A DNA stretch of 41,527 nt from a virus. Below, piece after piece: positions 17,131 through 24,954 of this stretch (its first letter is position 1; each line of letters opens with the position of its first letter). The notes under the pieces were generated by a model. The model made no database searches. It was not told the origin of the DNA and saw only the letters and a program-made list of their open reading frames with translations. Made by a program: the position numbers and the translations under genes. Where the stretch lies: positions 1 to 41,527 of IMG/VR virus record IMGVR_UViG_3300019776_000736; one strand, given 5' to 3'.

Positions 17131-17970
17131 ATGTACAAAATTGACGGTCCGGGCGCCACGCCCGATGGCCATTTTACCGAAGGGGACCCGATCGGTGGCG
17201 TGCCCGCAACGGTCGTTACTGATGATTTCATGAACGACGTGCAGGACGAACTGCTCAATATCCTGGCAGCCGCGTCTATCACACCCGCGGTGAATACCCG
17301 CAACCAGGTGTTGTTGGCCCTGCAAGCTATGTTCGCCACGCGAGCCGGGCTGCCTTTCCGCAACTTCCAAGTCGTAAGCACCACGTCGACATGGACGCGC
17401 CCAGCTGGGGTTAGCAAAGCGCTGGTGGCGATCGCAGGTGGCGGTGGCGGTGGCGGTGGCGCAACGTCCAGTACGGGCGCTGCCGGCGGCGGCGGCGGCG
17501 GCGGCTGCACCGGGATCCGGCTTTGCGACGTTTCGGCTACCCCCACTGTTTCGGTTACGATCGGGACTGGCGGGGCCGGCGGCATTGCCAACAACGCAGG
17601 TACGGCGGGCAACACCTCTTCATTCGGGTCGTTCATTACGGCAGGCGGGGGCCTCGGCGGTTCTCAATCGACTGGTGGTTCTGCCATCAGTGGCGGGGGC
17701 GGGACTGCGTCCACGGGCGCCGACTTCGCGATCCCCGGCAGTGCGGGGCGCTACTCACTGGTGGTTGCCGGAACAGTGACCGCGGGCGGTGTTGGCGGCG
17801 ATTCTGGTTTGGGCAAAGGGGCCGGCGCGCCAAACATTAGCGGCACCCCGACGAGCCAATTTACAGGCACCGCGGGCACTAATGGCGCCGGTGGTTCTGG
17901 CGGCGTTGCGTATAACGCAAGTGCCACGGGTGGCGCGGGTGGCGCCGGCGTCGCAATTATTCTTACTTGA
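17131..17970 (+). CDS. Glycine-rich tail fibre/adhesin
   Basis: A 279-residue putative receptor-binding protein. Residues 1-85 look like a short fibre attachment region (DDFMNDVQDELLNILAAASI). From about residue 90 the sequence has runs of 7-8 glycines and many GG, TGG and GAGG motifs with alternating hydrophobic strands, which resembles glycine-rich tip domains with polyglycine-II packing. It sits after the last baseplate gene and before the fibre chaperone. At 279 residues it is short for a full fibre, so it may be an adhesin tip attached directly to the baseplate. Confidence 0.8.
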   Translation: MYKIDGPGATPDGHFTEGDPIGGVPATVVTDDFMNDVQDELLNILAAASITPAVNTRNQVLLALQAMFATRAGLPFRNFQVVSTTSTWTRPAGVSKALVAIAGGGGGGGGATSSTGAAGGGGGGGCTGIRLCDVSATPTVSVTIGTGGAGGIANNAGTAGNTSSFGSFITAGGGLGGSQSTGGSAISGGGGTASTGADFAIPGSAGRYSLVVAGTVTAGGVGGDSGLGKGAGAPNISGTPTSQFTGTAGTNGAGGSGGVAYNASATGGAGGAGVAIILT

Positions 17971-17981
17971 AGGGAACGAAC

Positions 17982-18377
17982 ATGGGCGCTTTGTGGGTTC
18001 ATACTGAAAATGGCACAGTGGTCGAGACGATCGACTTCTCCCCCGTGGACCGGTACCACCCGGACTATGAATGGATCGATGTTTCTGAACTCGATCCGCA
18101 GCCGGCTTACGGCTGGTCGTACGCGGATGGGGTCTTTTCACCACCCGTCGTACATGTCCCGACCCCAGAAGATATTTACGCCCGCAACATGGTGGTGCGT
18201 AACGAACTGCTGGACATCGCCACGCGGGAAATTAACCCGCTGCAAGATGCGGTCGACCTCGACGAAGCGACCGCTGCAGAGACGGCGCTGCTCAAAAAGT
18301 GGAAGCAGTATCGCGTAGCGGTGAACCGGATCAATCTTTACGACGAGTCACCCGCGTGGCCCGATCGCCCGGCTTGA
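17982..18377 (+). CDS. Tail fibre assembly chaperone
   Basis: A 131-residue protein of the caudovirus fibre assembly family (lambda Tfa type). The C-terminal segment LLKKWKQYRVAVNRINLYDESPAWPDRP is the characteristic ending, and DLDEATAAE precedes it. It should help fold the adhesin encoded upstream. GAAGGGA ahead of the ATG at 17982 selects this start over one five codons earlier. Confidence 0.9.
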   Translation: MGALWVHTENGTVVETIDFSPVDRYHPDYEWIDVSELDPQPAYGWSYADGVFSPPVVHVPTPEDIYARNMVVRNELLDIATREINPLQDAVDLDEATAAETALLKKWKQYRVAVNRINLYDESPAWPDRPA

Positions 18378-18432
18378 GACGTTGTTGCGGGACTGGTAGC
18401 ATAACGCTATTCATTTTGACGGGGCGGGGCGC

Positions 18433-18834
18433 ATGACACCAGATCCGAACGCGGTAGCATGGCCCGCCATCATCGCACTCTACGCGTGGAGCGTGGTCGA
18501 ACAACTACACCCGGGGGCGGCCAGTGGCGCGTCATTCGGGTGTTTCTTTTTGCTCGCGTTGCCCGATCCGGTTAAGACTCATTGGCTCGAGGTTCTTACC
18601 CGTAAAATCTGCCTGCTCATTTTTTCGTGGGGAGTCGGCTACGGAGCGGCCAAGGGGCACTTTGACAGCGGCGGCCACTACGCAATCTTGATCGGTTGCG
18701 GATGCTCGGCTCTCGCCGCTGCCGTTTTTGGCGCCATAAACTTGATGGTCCGCAACGATGGCCCTTTGCCTGTTTGGCTCAAAGCTATCATGGACCGAAT
18801 TCCAGTCCTCAAGAGGGGCGACGATGGACCATGA
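18433..18834 (+). CDS. Putative holin with several membrane segments
   Basis: A 133-residue hydrophobic protein with probable transmembrane segments around 8-22, 33-45, 57-73 and 80-105 and a charged C-terminus (DRIPVLKRGDDGP). It resembles larger phage holins found near lysis genes. A GGGGCGGGG run precedes the ATG. The next membrane protein begins within its last 11 bases. The lysis assignment rests on topology and on the neighbouring Rz/Rz1 and lysozyme-like genes. Confidence 0.6.
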   Translation: MTPDPNAVAWPAIIALYAWSVVEQLHPGAASGASFGCFFLLALPDPVKTHWLEVLTRKICLLIFSWGVGYGAAKGHFDSGGHYAILIGCGCSALAAAVFGAINLMVRNDGPLPVWLKAIMDRIPVLKRGDDGP

Positions 18835-19129
18835 TCCGGCAACGTTAGGCGCGGCGATCTTGTCGCTTCGCCTCTTACTGCACATCATCACGGCCATTAC
18901 GCTGGTTTGCTACTTGAGCGAGCATCGCTCGCGCTTTATGCCGACCCTGGCTGCCTGGCTCGGCGGCGGCGGATCAATGGCCGCATTCTTCCAGGGAGTT
19001 TCCGAGTTCTCGACCCGCGCACCCAGTACCCAGCCATGGGTCATGTGCGTGGTTCTGGCGTTCGCAATGGTGTGCGTGTACAGCCGCGGCAACCTGGCCC
19101 GCCCCTTCAAACGTTTGACGCGGAGGTAA
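18824..19129 (+). CDS. Second small membrane protein, holin/antiholin candidate
   Basis: A 101-residue protein with about three membrane segments: AILSLRLLLHIITAITLVCY, the MPTLAAWLGGGGSMAAFFQG region, and WVMCVVLAFAMVCVYS, and a basic C-terminus (RPFKRLTRR). This matches phage holin families with three segments. AAGAGGGG precedes the ATG at 18824, inside the upstream gene. Which of the two membrane proteins forms the lethal hole cannot be told from sequence. Confidence 0.65.
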   Translation: MDHDPATLGAAILSLRLLLHIITAITLVCYLSEHRSRFMPTLAAWLGGGGSMAAFFQGVSEFSTRAPSTQPWVMCVVLAFAMVCVYSRGNLARPFKRLTRR

Positions 19130-19134
19130 CCGCC

Positions 19135-19599
19135 ATGACCTACCCAAAGGCCGCCGTCGAAGCGGCGTTCCAACTCCTGCCGGCAACTCTCGACTCACGG
19201 GAAGCGCGGGTAGTCCTCGCCGCCATCGGGTTTCAGGAAACGTCCTACGCCACCCGCATTCAGTACAACAACGGCCCGGCCCGTAGCTATTGGCAGTTCG
19301 AGAACGGACGCTTGGCGGGGATCAATGGCGTGCTGACGCATCGCGCTTCGGCCGAAATGGCCAAGCAAGTGTGCAAGGCCCGCGGCGTGGCGCCCGAACG
19401 CATGGCCGTGTGGAAAGCGATGGAGACCGATGACACCTTGGGCGCGGCATTCGCTCGACTCTTGATGTACACCGACCCATTCCCGCTGCCGTTCACCGCT
19501 GCCGAAGCGTGGGAAATGTATGCCAACCGCCTGTGGCGCCCGGGTAAGCCGCACCCAGAAAAGTGGCCGCAGTCGTGGGCGTTCGGGTTGGACGTATGA
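19135..19599 (+). CDS. Lysozyme-like protein, probable endolysin
   Basis: A 154-residue protein with the pattern of small phage muramidase/transglycosylase-like enzymes: VLAAIGFQETSYATR (candidate catalytic Glu35) followed by NNGPARSYWQFE. No signal peptide or membrane segment is visible, so export would depend on the holin. GGAGG eight bases before the ATG at 19135 sets the start; upstream in-frame codons overlap the membrane protein. The lysis context supports the call, but the family is recognised only in outline. Confidence 0.7.
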   Translation: MTYPKAAVEAAFQLLPATLDSREARVVLAAIGFQETSYATRIQYNNGPARSYWQFENGRLAGINGVLTHRASAEMAKQVCKARGVAPERMAVWKAMETDDTLGAAFARLLMYTDPFPLPFTAAEAWEMYANRLWRPGKPHPEKWPQSWAFGLDV

Positions 19600-20129
19600 C
19601 GGCCCTCGCGCTGGCAGTGCTCAAGCGGGTGTGGTTCCCGTGCCTGCTCATTCTCGCACTTACCTACACGGGTCTCGCCCTCTACGGGAAGGGGATCAAA
19701 CGGGGCGACGAGCGGACCGATGCCAAGTGGGAGCATCTCTGGGCGGAGCGTGATGCCCTCGAAGCGCAGGCCCTGGCCGAAGCGGTTCAGGCCGCGCGAA
19801 CTGAAGAACAGCGCCGCCTCGCCGCGGCCAACAAGGTGGCCGAAGATGCACGCACTCAAACGAGCGTTATTGATTTTGGGGTCAGTCAGTTGGCTGTCGA
19901 TGCTGGCGGCTTGCGGTTCGACGCCGACCAACTATCCAAGTCCGCAGGTTCAGCCGGCTGCAATCCCGCCGCTCCCGATCGAGGCCAGACAGCCGCCCGC
20001 GCTGCCATGGTGCTCTCCGACTTGCTCGGCCGGTGTAGCGCAACGCTTGAAGAGCTGGCGCCAGCTTATGACCGGGCCCGGAATGCCGGCTACGCTTGTG
20101 AACGAACGTACCAATCCTTGAGCCAGTGA
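19596..20129 (+). CDS. i-spanin, Rz-like (DUF2514 type)
   Basis: A 177-residue protein with one N-terminal transmembrane anchor (VWFPCLLILALTYTGLALYG) followed by a long Ala/Glu/Gln/Arg-rich coiled coil in the periplasm and a C-terminal helical region with four Cys. This is the layout of Rz-type inner membrane spanins of the DUF2514 group. The ATG at 19596 overlaps the endolysin stop. A second reading frame inside it encodes the partner lipoprotein. Confidence 0.85.
   Translation: MTALALAVLKRVWFPCLLILALTYTGLALYGKGIKRGDERTDAKWEHLWAERDALEAQALAEAVQAARTEEQRRLAAANKVAEDARTQTSVIDFGVSQLAVDAGGLRFDADQLSKSAGSAGCNPAAPDRGQTAARAAMVLSDLLGRCSATLEELAPAYDRARNAGYACERTYQSLSQ
19846..20121 (+). CDS. o-spanin, Rz1-like lipoprotein nested in Rz
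   Basis: A 91-residue protein entirely inside the Rz gene in the +1 frame. The N-terminus HALKRALLILGSVSWLSM followed by LAAC is a lipoprotein signal with the lipobox Cys at position 23. The mature part is Pro-rich at first (TPTNYPSPQVQPAAIPPLP), as in known Rz1 proteins, then has two more Cys. It would be lipid-anchored in the outer membrane and pair with the Rz C-terminus to fuse the membranes at lysis. The ribosome-binding site is weak. Confidence 0.85.
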   Translation: MHALKRALLILGSVSWLSMLAACGSTPTNYPSPQVQPAAIPPLPIEARQPPALPWCSPTCSAGVAQRLKSWRQLMTGPGMPATLVNERTNP

Positions 20130-20130
20130 A

Positions 20131-20991
20131 ATGAACCGAGCCAGCTTTGCAATACCTCTTGTAAACGGAACTTTCGATCAAGTATTGCCAGGGTTCGAAC
20201 CGGGCTACCATCAAATCGTTTTCATCTATGCGACCCGGCCAACCGCCGGGCGAATGGCCGTCTTCACGCGAACAGGTGTTGACGACGATTGGCTACCGCT
20301 GGCCGAGGCGCAGAACCTCGACATGACCTCGGGCCGCATCGCCATCGCCTTCGGGGCGATCAGCGCTTACCGGTTCGTCATCTCCGGCCTAGTAGGCGGA
20401 ACGGGACTCACTGCGTGGATCTCGTCGGCGCTCGAATGGCCAGGACCTGGCATGCCTGATGGACTATTTTCTGGCTTGCGTGCGATGGCCGTTCAGACAT
20501 TCATTGAAGCGAACGTCAAAAACGGGGTGCAATACGAGGTATCCTCGGATACTCCGGCACTGGCCGTGGGCGGGAACATCGACACCTTATTCACGACCGG
20601 GCCGAATCCCGTACTGATAAAAAGCCGGATAGTCAAGTTTAACGGCGTGAGTCTGGCCACGCGGGTGTATCGCGGCCCAACCTTCACGGGCGGGACCGTA
20701 GCCCCTTACTTCAATATGAACGATCGAAACCCAATCGCCGGCGGGGTAGTGATCAGAACGGGCGCCACAGTTACGGCGCCCGGCACAGAGTTTGGCGCAC
20801 CTACCTTCGACATAGGTTCAAACGGTCAGGGTAATTCGAGCTTGAGCACCTATGCGGTTCAAGGGATTGAACGTCTACTGGCGCCTAACACGACCTACCT
20901 GCAGCGAATAACCAACGACTCCCCGGCCGTCCAGCGGGTGGCGTCTTACCTTACCTGGTATGAAGGCGGGACGGATTTACCATTGAACTGA
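20131..20991 (+). CDS. Unknown protein, possibly virion-associated
   Basis: A 286-residue protein I do not recognise. It looks beta-rich, with alternating Gly/Thr/Val/Ala strands, many Asn and Tyr, no Cys, no signal peptide and no membrane segments. The first half (FDQVLPGFEPGYHQIVFIYATRP, AFGAISAYRFVISGL) resembles a jelly-roll or lectin-like domain. It is the last gene of the rightward late block, directly before a strong terminator, so a structural or adhesin role is plausible but not shown. Confidence 0.6.
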   Translation: MNRASFAIPLVNGTFDQVLPGFEPGYHQIVFIYATRPTAGRMAVFTRTGVDDDWLPLAEAQNLDMTSGRIAIAFGAISAYRFVISGLVGGTGLTAWISSALEWPGPGMPDGLFSGLRAMAVQTFIEANVKNGVQYEVSSDTPALAVGGNIDTLFTTGPNPVLIKSRIVKFNGVSLATRVYRGPTFTGGTVAPYFNMNDRNPIAGGVVIRTGATVTAPGTEFGAPTFDIGSNGQGNSSLSTYAVQGIERLLAPNTTYLQRITNDSPAVQRVASYLTWYEGGTDLPLN

Positions 20992-20999
20992 TGGACAAG

Positions 21000-21027
21000 A
21001 AAAAGCCCGGTACGTACCGGGCTTTTT
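21000..21027. terminator. Bidirectional terminator between convergent blocks
   Basis: A perfect 28-base inverted repeat: AAAAA-GCCCGGTAC followed by GTACCGGGC-TTTTT. It gives a GC-rich hairpin with a U-run on both strands. It lies 9 bases after the last rightward late gene and 19 bases beyond the stop of the last leftward gene. Confidence 0.95.
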
Positions 21028-21045
21028 GCATCGTGACGCTTCGTG

Positions 21046-21303
21046 TTATTCGTCTTTGACTTCGAGGCCATCGCCGCCGAGCTGGTAGAAGTGCCAGCAA
21101 TGGGCAACCTTGGGGTTGTTGTAACTGCCGTTCATCAAGCGCAGGCCGGCCACTTGGTCCGGCGTGGTGCCCGCCCAGTCTGCGTAGACGGTCTCGAAGT
21201 CGGATTGACAATCGCTGATCGGGTCCATCTCGACGGCATCCAGGTCCGGCGTGGTGGCGCTCTCGGCTTCGTCGGTCGGGGTAGGTTTAGGCGCTTTACT
21301 CAT
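21046..21303 (-). CDS. Unknown acidic small protein
   Basis: An 85-residue acidic protein (Asp/Glu-rich, Thr/Pro-rich N-terminus, single Trp-rich patch HCWHFYQ near the end). I do not recognise it. It is the last gene of the leftward block, followed by the bidirectional terminator. AGAGAG upstream of the ATG is a fair ribosome-binding site. Confidence 0.6.
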   Translation of the reverse strand: MSKAPKPTPTDEAESATTPDLDAVEMDPISDCQSDFETVYADWAGTTPDQVAGLRLMNGSYNNPKVAHCWHFYQLGGDGLEVKDE

Positions 21304-21339
21304 GGTGGTAACTCTCTTGGGTGGTTTGGGGACAACGGT

Positions 21340-21606
21340 TTAATTCCAGTCCAGAGGCTGGAAGTGTACAACGTCCGGGTTGAAAGGAGACAATGGTGGG
21401 TAGTCCTCCGAAGGGCCGGACCACATCGTAGCCTGCTCGACCTCGGTAATCCGCCCATCGTTCATGTAGGGGCCCCGCTCATGCGCGCCGCAGTTACCGC
21501 ACTCGCCGCCCATGACCTGCACGTAGCCGACGCCTACGCCAACAAACTCTGCGTAGGTAAGCATGCCGCACCAACGGCAAGGTGGGCCATTCATCGTCCG
21601 GATCAT
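21340..21606 (-). CDS. Unknown Cys-containing small protein
   Basis: An 88-residue protein with paired cysteines (CRWC near residue 10 and CGNC near 37), suggestive of a small zinc-binding fold, and a C-terminus rich in Pro and Asp. The reading frame is open for 73 codons upstream, but a GAGGTGA site eight bases before the ATG at 21606 marks the start. That site lies in the last codons of the frame described at 21609-21764. Confidence 0.65.
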   Translation of the reverse strand: MIRTMNGPPCRWCGMLTYAEFVGVGVGYVQVMGGECGNCGAHERGPYMNDGRITEVEQATMWSGPSEDYPPLSPFNPDVVHFQPLDWN

Positions 21607-21608
21607 TT

Positions 21609-21764
21609 TCAGTTCACCTCGGCCAGTGGCCATTTGGATCGTGCGGTTTCGGTTGCTTCGGTTCGGGACATGGGCGCGCCGATCATTGAGAACGGTGCAC
21701 GCCCGGGCAGTGTCACGAACCAATGGACTTTGGGACCCGGGCGGATACGAACAGCCGTACCGAC
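21609..21764 (-). CDS. Small gene with no normal start codon (possible frameshift)
   Basis: This frame encodes about 51 residues starting GTAVRIRPGPKVHWFVTLPG and ending ATETARSKWPLAEVN, which looks like real protein: it reads like a phage small-protein family with an RPG-strand and a T-AR-WP-AEV ending. It fills the gap between the neighbours and stops just ahead of the next gene. Yet no ATG, GTG or TTG fits; an ATG at 21766 is one frame off. Either initiation is non-standard, a base is missing, or it fuses to the upstream gene by frameshift. The RPG-x-x-V-x-W-V-TLP pattern also occurs in that upstream protein. Confidence 0.45.
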   Translation of the reverse strand, partial: VGTAVRIRPGPKVHWFVTLPGRAPFSMIGAPMSRTEATETARSKWPLAEVN

Positions 21765-21919
21765 ATGCCAGTGCAGCCGTCTTCGAGCGCCACCTCCTCG
21801 TCGGGCAAGGTGACCCACACGACACGCGTCCCCGGACGGAGGTGAACGCCGACAGCAGCGCACACTTCCAACGCTTCGGCCAGGTTCAACAGTGCTTCAG
21901 CTTGTGCTCGGGTAATCAC
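21713..21919 (-). CDS. Unknown 68-residue protein
   Basis: A 68-residue protein with an N-terminal helix (TRAQAEALLNLAEALEVCAA) and a strand region HLRPGTRVVWVTLPDEE. Start is GTG at 21919, overlapping the upstream TGA, with AAGGTG eight bases before it. The last third overlaps the frame at 21609-21764. Function unknown. Confidence 0.6.
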   Translation of the reverse strand: MITRAQAEALLNLAEALEVCAAVGVHLRPGTRVVWVTLPDEEVALEDGCTGMSVRLFVSARVPKSIGS

Positions 21920-22104
21920 GGCTGCATCACCTTGCGGATAATTTCGTTGGTTTCCATGACGGCGGTAGTCATGTCCCGCGACTCATGACACTTGGTCGTA
22001 CCGACCCGCAGGTCGGAAGGGGTCAAAGCGTAACCGGACATGGTGATCCAGTGAGGCGGCTGCCAGGGTTGGCGTTCAGATGGGACGCCGATCAAAGTTT
22101 TCAT
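21916..22104 (-). CDS. Unknown 62-residue protein
   Basis: A 62-residue protein with TPSDLRVGTTKCHESRDM and a C-terminal helix (METNEIIRKVMQP). I do not recognise it. A strong AAGGAG lies eight bases before the ATG, which overlaps the upstream stop (ATGA). Its tight coupling to both neighbours supports it as a real gene. Confidence 0.6.
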   Translation of the reverse strand: MKTLIGVPSERQPWQPPHWITMSGYALTPSDLRVGTTKCHESRDMTTAVMETNEIIRKVMQP

Positions 22105-22370
22105 TGGGCAAACTCCTTGACCTGGGCGGCCAGTAGGGTGTCGAGGTGGTGACCGAGTTTGGCCCGGAGCATTTTGTCGTGCGTGCTGCCAAGGGCCGAG
22201 ACGGTGTTGCGGATAGCGTCGTTCAGGTTCTCCGCGGGTGCGGGCAGTGTGGCCAATGGATGTGCCCCGGAGCGACTGGCGAAACGCTCCCAGAAGCTGA
22301 GCGGGCGTGGTAGAGATTTGTCACACGTACAGGGCAAACGCCCCTGATTGCAATCGCAGATGCTGGACAT
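22101..22370 (-). CDS. Unknown Cys-rich small protein
   Basis: An 89-residue protein beginning SSICDCNQGRLPCTCDKSLP, a Cys cluster that may bind metal, then a helical C-terminal part (LNDAIRNTVSALGSTHDKMLRAKLGHHLDTLLAAQ). The frame is open further upstream only by reading through the promoter at 22405-22433, so the ATG at 22370, with GGAG before it, is the start. It is the first gene of a five- or six-gene leftward operon. Confidence 0.65.
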   Translation of the reverse strand: MSSICDCNQGRLPCTCDKSLPRPLSFWERFASRSGAHPLATLPAPAENLNDAIRNTVSALGSTHDKMLRAKLGHHLDTLLAAQVKEFAQ

Positions 22371-22404
22371 GCCGGTCACTCCGTTGCGTCTTGTTGGTAA
22401 ACAG

Positions 22405-22433
22405 AGATTAGGTCTAACTGACGAAGCCGTCAA
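22405..22433 (-). promoter_or_regulatory. Promoter with TGACGA-type operator (leftward small-gene operon)
   Basis: On the minus strand TTGACG (22433-22428), a 17-base spacer and TAATCT (22410-22405) form a good sigma70-like promoter. The palindromic element TGACGAAGCCGTCA (22419-22432) covers the -35 region. It lies between the DNA polymerase stop and the gene starting at 22370. It shares TTGACG-N3-TCGTCAGTTAG with other sites in the genome. Confidence 0.8.
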
Positions 22434-22441
22434 GTAGTTAT

Positions 22442-24763
22442 TTAATCCTTGCGATACCGTTTAGCGCGCCAGCCGCCAGCCGCCCGAATTGGCCAGTCTT
22501 TGCACCAGTCGGGAAGAGTGGCCATGATCCGCTCGAACTCTTCAATCGAGCCGAACCCTTCCGGCACTTCCCCCACCACTTCGTCGTGGATGCGCAGCAC
22601 CACCGGGTAGCCTGCGGCTTCCAGGTTGGGCACGGCGAACTTCATAACGTCGGCGGCGGTGCCTTGGATGACGTTTTCCGCCAGCGATCCGCCGTAGGTT
22701 TTCATCCGGATCCAACCGCGCGGGCCTTTCTTGGGGTTGGTGTTCCATCCCTCGAACGTGATCTCCATCGTCTCGACCCAGCCGTCTCGACGGCTGACCG
22801 GGTTGAGCCGCGGCTTGTGGTAAGTGAGCAATTTGCCGGACAGCAGACGGCAATACAGGACGTCGTCCTTCACGGCGTAGGTGATCCCGCGGTAAGCAAA
22901 CGCTTTGCCTGGTTGCTGAATGGCCGCGACAGCACAGCCCTCAAGGCCATAGAGTTCCATCTGGGTCGGCGCCCACGGCGTGCCCCTGAACTGGCCGCCC
23001 CAGAACTCGACAATGGCCGGCGACGCTTCACGCCAGGCAATGATGTTGGCCTTTACCTGTTCGTCGTCGAACGTGTCGGAGCTGTCGAACTGACGCCAGG
23101 CCCCGATCCAACCGCCGAAACCCAGACCCAGCTCGGCGGGCTTGCCGATCTTCTGGCGGTCGGGGTGTTTCTTGCCGCCATTGGCCATATACCACTCAAG
23201 CGATTTGCCGGTGATGCGGGCGGCCGAGGTCAGGTAGATGTCATCCTTGCGGGCGAACGCATCGAGGCGCCATTGCTCGCCGGCCAGTGCTGCGGTTACC
23301 ACGGCTTCGATCGAGGAGTAGTCCGAGCAGATGAGGTCTTTGCCCGGGGCCGAAACAAACATACCCCGCACACAGCCGGAGATGGTCAACAGCGCATCAC
23401 CAAAGAACCACTCGACCAGTTCAAGGGATCGAGTGTGGATCACGTCGAGGGCAAATTGCACAGACCGCCATGTCCAGCCGCCATCCTCGCCATCGGCATA
23501 GCGCTCCCGACTGAACGCCGAGCTGCAGCCGCACCACGGGCACGTATCGAGATGGTAGGCGTATGGTCGGTCGCAGCCAGCATCTTCGCACCAGCGCACC
23601 GAAGGGCCAGCCTTGGGCAAGTTACCCGACTGAACATCTTGATGCGCGTCACGGCCCGTACGTGGGCCGTGGTAGACGTGCAAGTCGCACAGCCGATGCG
23701 ACCGGGTAGCCATGCGGGCCATGCTGTAAATCTTCTTCACACTGGCCGAGCCGACGAGCTGACGGATCTCGAGCGCTCGGCGGACAACTGGCGGCAGATC
23801 CGTACGCTTTAGTGCTTCCTCGACATGCTCGCCGTCGACCGTGTCCTTTTCCTTTTTTGTTTTTGGGTCAACCTTGGTAATTGGGTAGCCTTGTTCACGG
23901 AGCCACGAACTAAGTTGTTTGGTCTTCGAGCCGCCGGGCACTTGTTGGTTAGTTATCCTGTACAACTCTTTGTCGTACTTGCGCTGGGCCTGGTGCAGAA
24001 TGTCAATGCAGGCATTGACCGAATCAAGATCGACCCCGACCCCCCGGTAGTTGATCGCCTGGTCAGCCAGCCAGTAACGTAACTCGGACGGGGGCAGATC
24101 AGGGCACAATACCGATACCTCGGATTCGGCCACGATGTCCCGTTTGTTGTAGGTGTAGAGCTTCGCGCCGTCAACAGGTTGCTCGTCAGGCAAGATACGA
24201 CGCCGCTTGTCCTTGGCGGTTGGCTTGCGTGGTATCGAGAACAGGTTGAGCAGACGCGTGCCCTCACTGTCCTTTTTATTGGCGATGTTCAGAACTTGGC
24301 CTATGTCCTCCAATGCGCCGGGTAATGCGTGCTGGCGGGCCTTGGCCATCGAGCAACGCAGCTGTCGCTGATCAATAGGAGGCCAGCCGTACCGGCAAAC
24401 GCACACGTCCATCCATACCCGGTATTCGAACATGCTGTTGTGCGCTTCGATCAGGCCGCCCCGGGCCAGGTAGTCGAACAGGCGTTGCGGATTGGGCATG
24501 CCGGGGCGCCAGAACTCCGAGCCCTGCCCGTCCTTTAAATCGAACTGAAACGACAGCACTTCGCAGCTCGGATCCTGCGTGTAGACCGCAGCGCCCACGG
24601 CAAAAATGCCGCGCTTGGTTGCGCCGATTGGCTTGTCGAACTTTTGGGTCTGTTCGTTCCACGGGAACCCCGCCTCGCTGTATGTCTCGAAGTCCATGTC
24701 GGGAAGGACGGTGGCGAACGCGGGGCCCGCGGGGACTTGTTGGCCTGCGAGAAAGGCGGTCAT
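22442..24763 (-). CDS. DNA polymerase, family A with 3'-5' exonuclease
   Basis: A 773-residue replicative polymerase. The exonuclease I motif is DFETYSEAG with Asp24 and Glu26; HNSMFEYRVW is a likely exonuclease II motif. Polymerase motif A is SDYSSIEAVV (near residue 480), motif B KIGKPAELGLGFGG (near 540) and motif C RIHDEVVGEV (near 724). A Cys cluster around CPWCGC lies between the exonuclease and polymerase parts and is unusual. The start at 24763 has GAGGTGG upstream and overlaps the preceding gene (ATGA); the open frame further upstream is antisense-like low complexity. It works with the SSB-like protein, helicase and primase encoded nearby. Confidence 0.95.
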   Translation of the reverse strand: MTAFLAGQQVPAGPAFATVLPDMDFETYSEAGFPWNEQTQKFDKPIGATKRGIFAVGAAVYTQDPSCEVLSFQFDLKDGQGSEFWRPGMPNPQRLFDYLARGGLIEAHNSMFEYRVWMDVCVCRYGWPPIDQRQLRCSMAKARQHALPGALEDIGQVLNIANKKDSEGTRLLNLFSIPRKPTAKDKRRRILPDEQPVDGAKLYTYNKRDIVAESEVSVLCPDLPPSELRYWLADQAINYRGVGVDLDSVNACIDILHQAQRKYDKELYRITNQQVPGGSKTKQLSSWLREQGYPITKVDPKTKKEKDTVDGEHVEEALKRTDLPPVVRRALEIRQLVGSASVKKIYSMARMATRSHRLCDLHVYHGPRTGRDAHQDVQSGNLPKAGPSVRWCEDAGCDRPYAYHLDTCPWCGCSSAFSRERYADGEDGGWTWRSVQFALDVIHTRSLELVEWFFGDALLTISGCVRGMFVSAPGKDLICSDYSSIEAVVTAALAGEQWRLDAFARKDDIYLTSAARITGKSLEWYMANGGKKHPDRQKIGKPAELGLGFGGWIGAWRQFDSSDTFDDEQVKANIIAWREASPAIVEFWGGQFRGTPWAPTQMELYGLEGCAVAAIQQPGKAFAYRGITYAVKDDVLYCRLLSGKLLTYHKPRLNPVSRRDGWVETMEITFEGWNTNPKKGPRGWIRMKTYGGSLAENVIQGTAADVMKFAVPNLEAAGYPVVLRIHDEVVGEVPEGFGSIEEFERIMATLPDWCKDWPIRAAGGWRAKRYRKD

Positions 24764-24942
24764 TGGCCACCTCGAGCAATCCAGCCCAGTAGGAACCCCA
24801 GCGCCAACACGGCAGCAATGCTCAGCACTCGATAGCCAGGCTCTAGCCACGTCGGGGTATGGTGCGGGTTGCGCGGCGGCGGCGGCGTCGGTGGTGGGCC
24901 ACATCTGCCGCACTTGCAGCCGAACGGATGTATTGTGCTCAT
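24760..24942 (-). CDS. Small membrane protein with Cys and Pro motifs
   Basis: A 60-residue protein: an N-terminal CKCGRC cluster, a Pro-rich linker (PPPTPPPP) and one C-terminal transmembrane segment (VLSIAAVLALGFLLGWIARG). AGAGG eight bases before the ATG supports it, and its stop overlaps the polymerase ATG. Function unknown; it might tether something to the inner membrane. Confidence 0.7.
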   Translation of the reverse strand: MSTIHPFGCKCGRCGPPPTPPPPRNPHHTPTWLEPGYRVLSIAAVLALGFLLGWIARGGQ

Positions 24943-24954
24943 GACATAACCTCT

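Noticed and set aside
17395-17960. Alternative frames of the glycine-rich region as separate genes
   Set aside because: GC-rich repeats keep several frames open by composition; only the frame with the fibre-like N-terminus and fitting start is coherent.
18907-19134. 76-codon N-terminal extension of the lysozyme-like protein
   Set aside because: It overlaps the holin-like gene in another frame, and GGAGG before the ATG at 19135 is a clear start; the extension is Arg/Gly/Pro-rich as expected from a shadow frame.
22371-22433. N-terminal extension of the leftward Cys-rich gene from a TTG
   Set aside because: The extension is encoded by the promoter and operator at 22405-22433, which should lie upstream of the transcript start.
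22586-23812. 408-codon plus-strand frame opposite the DNA polymerase gene
   Set aside because: The polymerase motifs are intact on the minus strand, and this translation has typical antisense composition.
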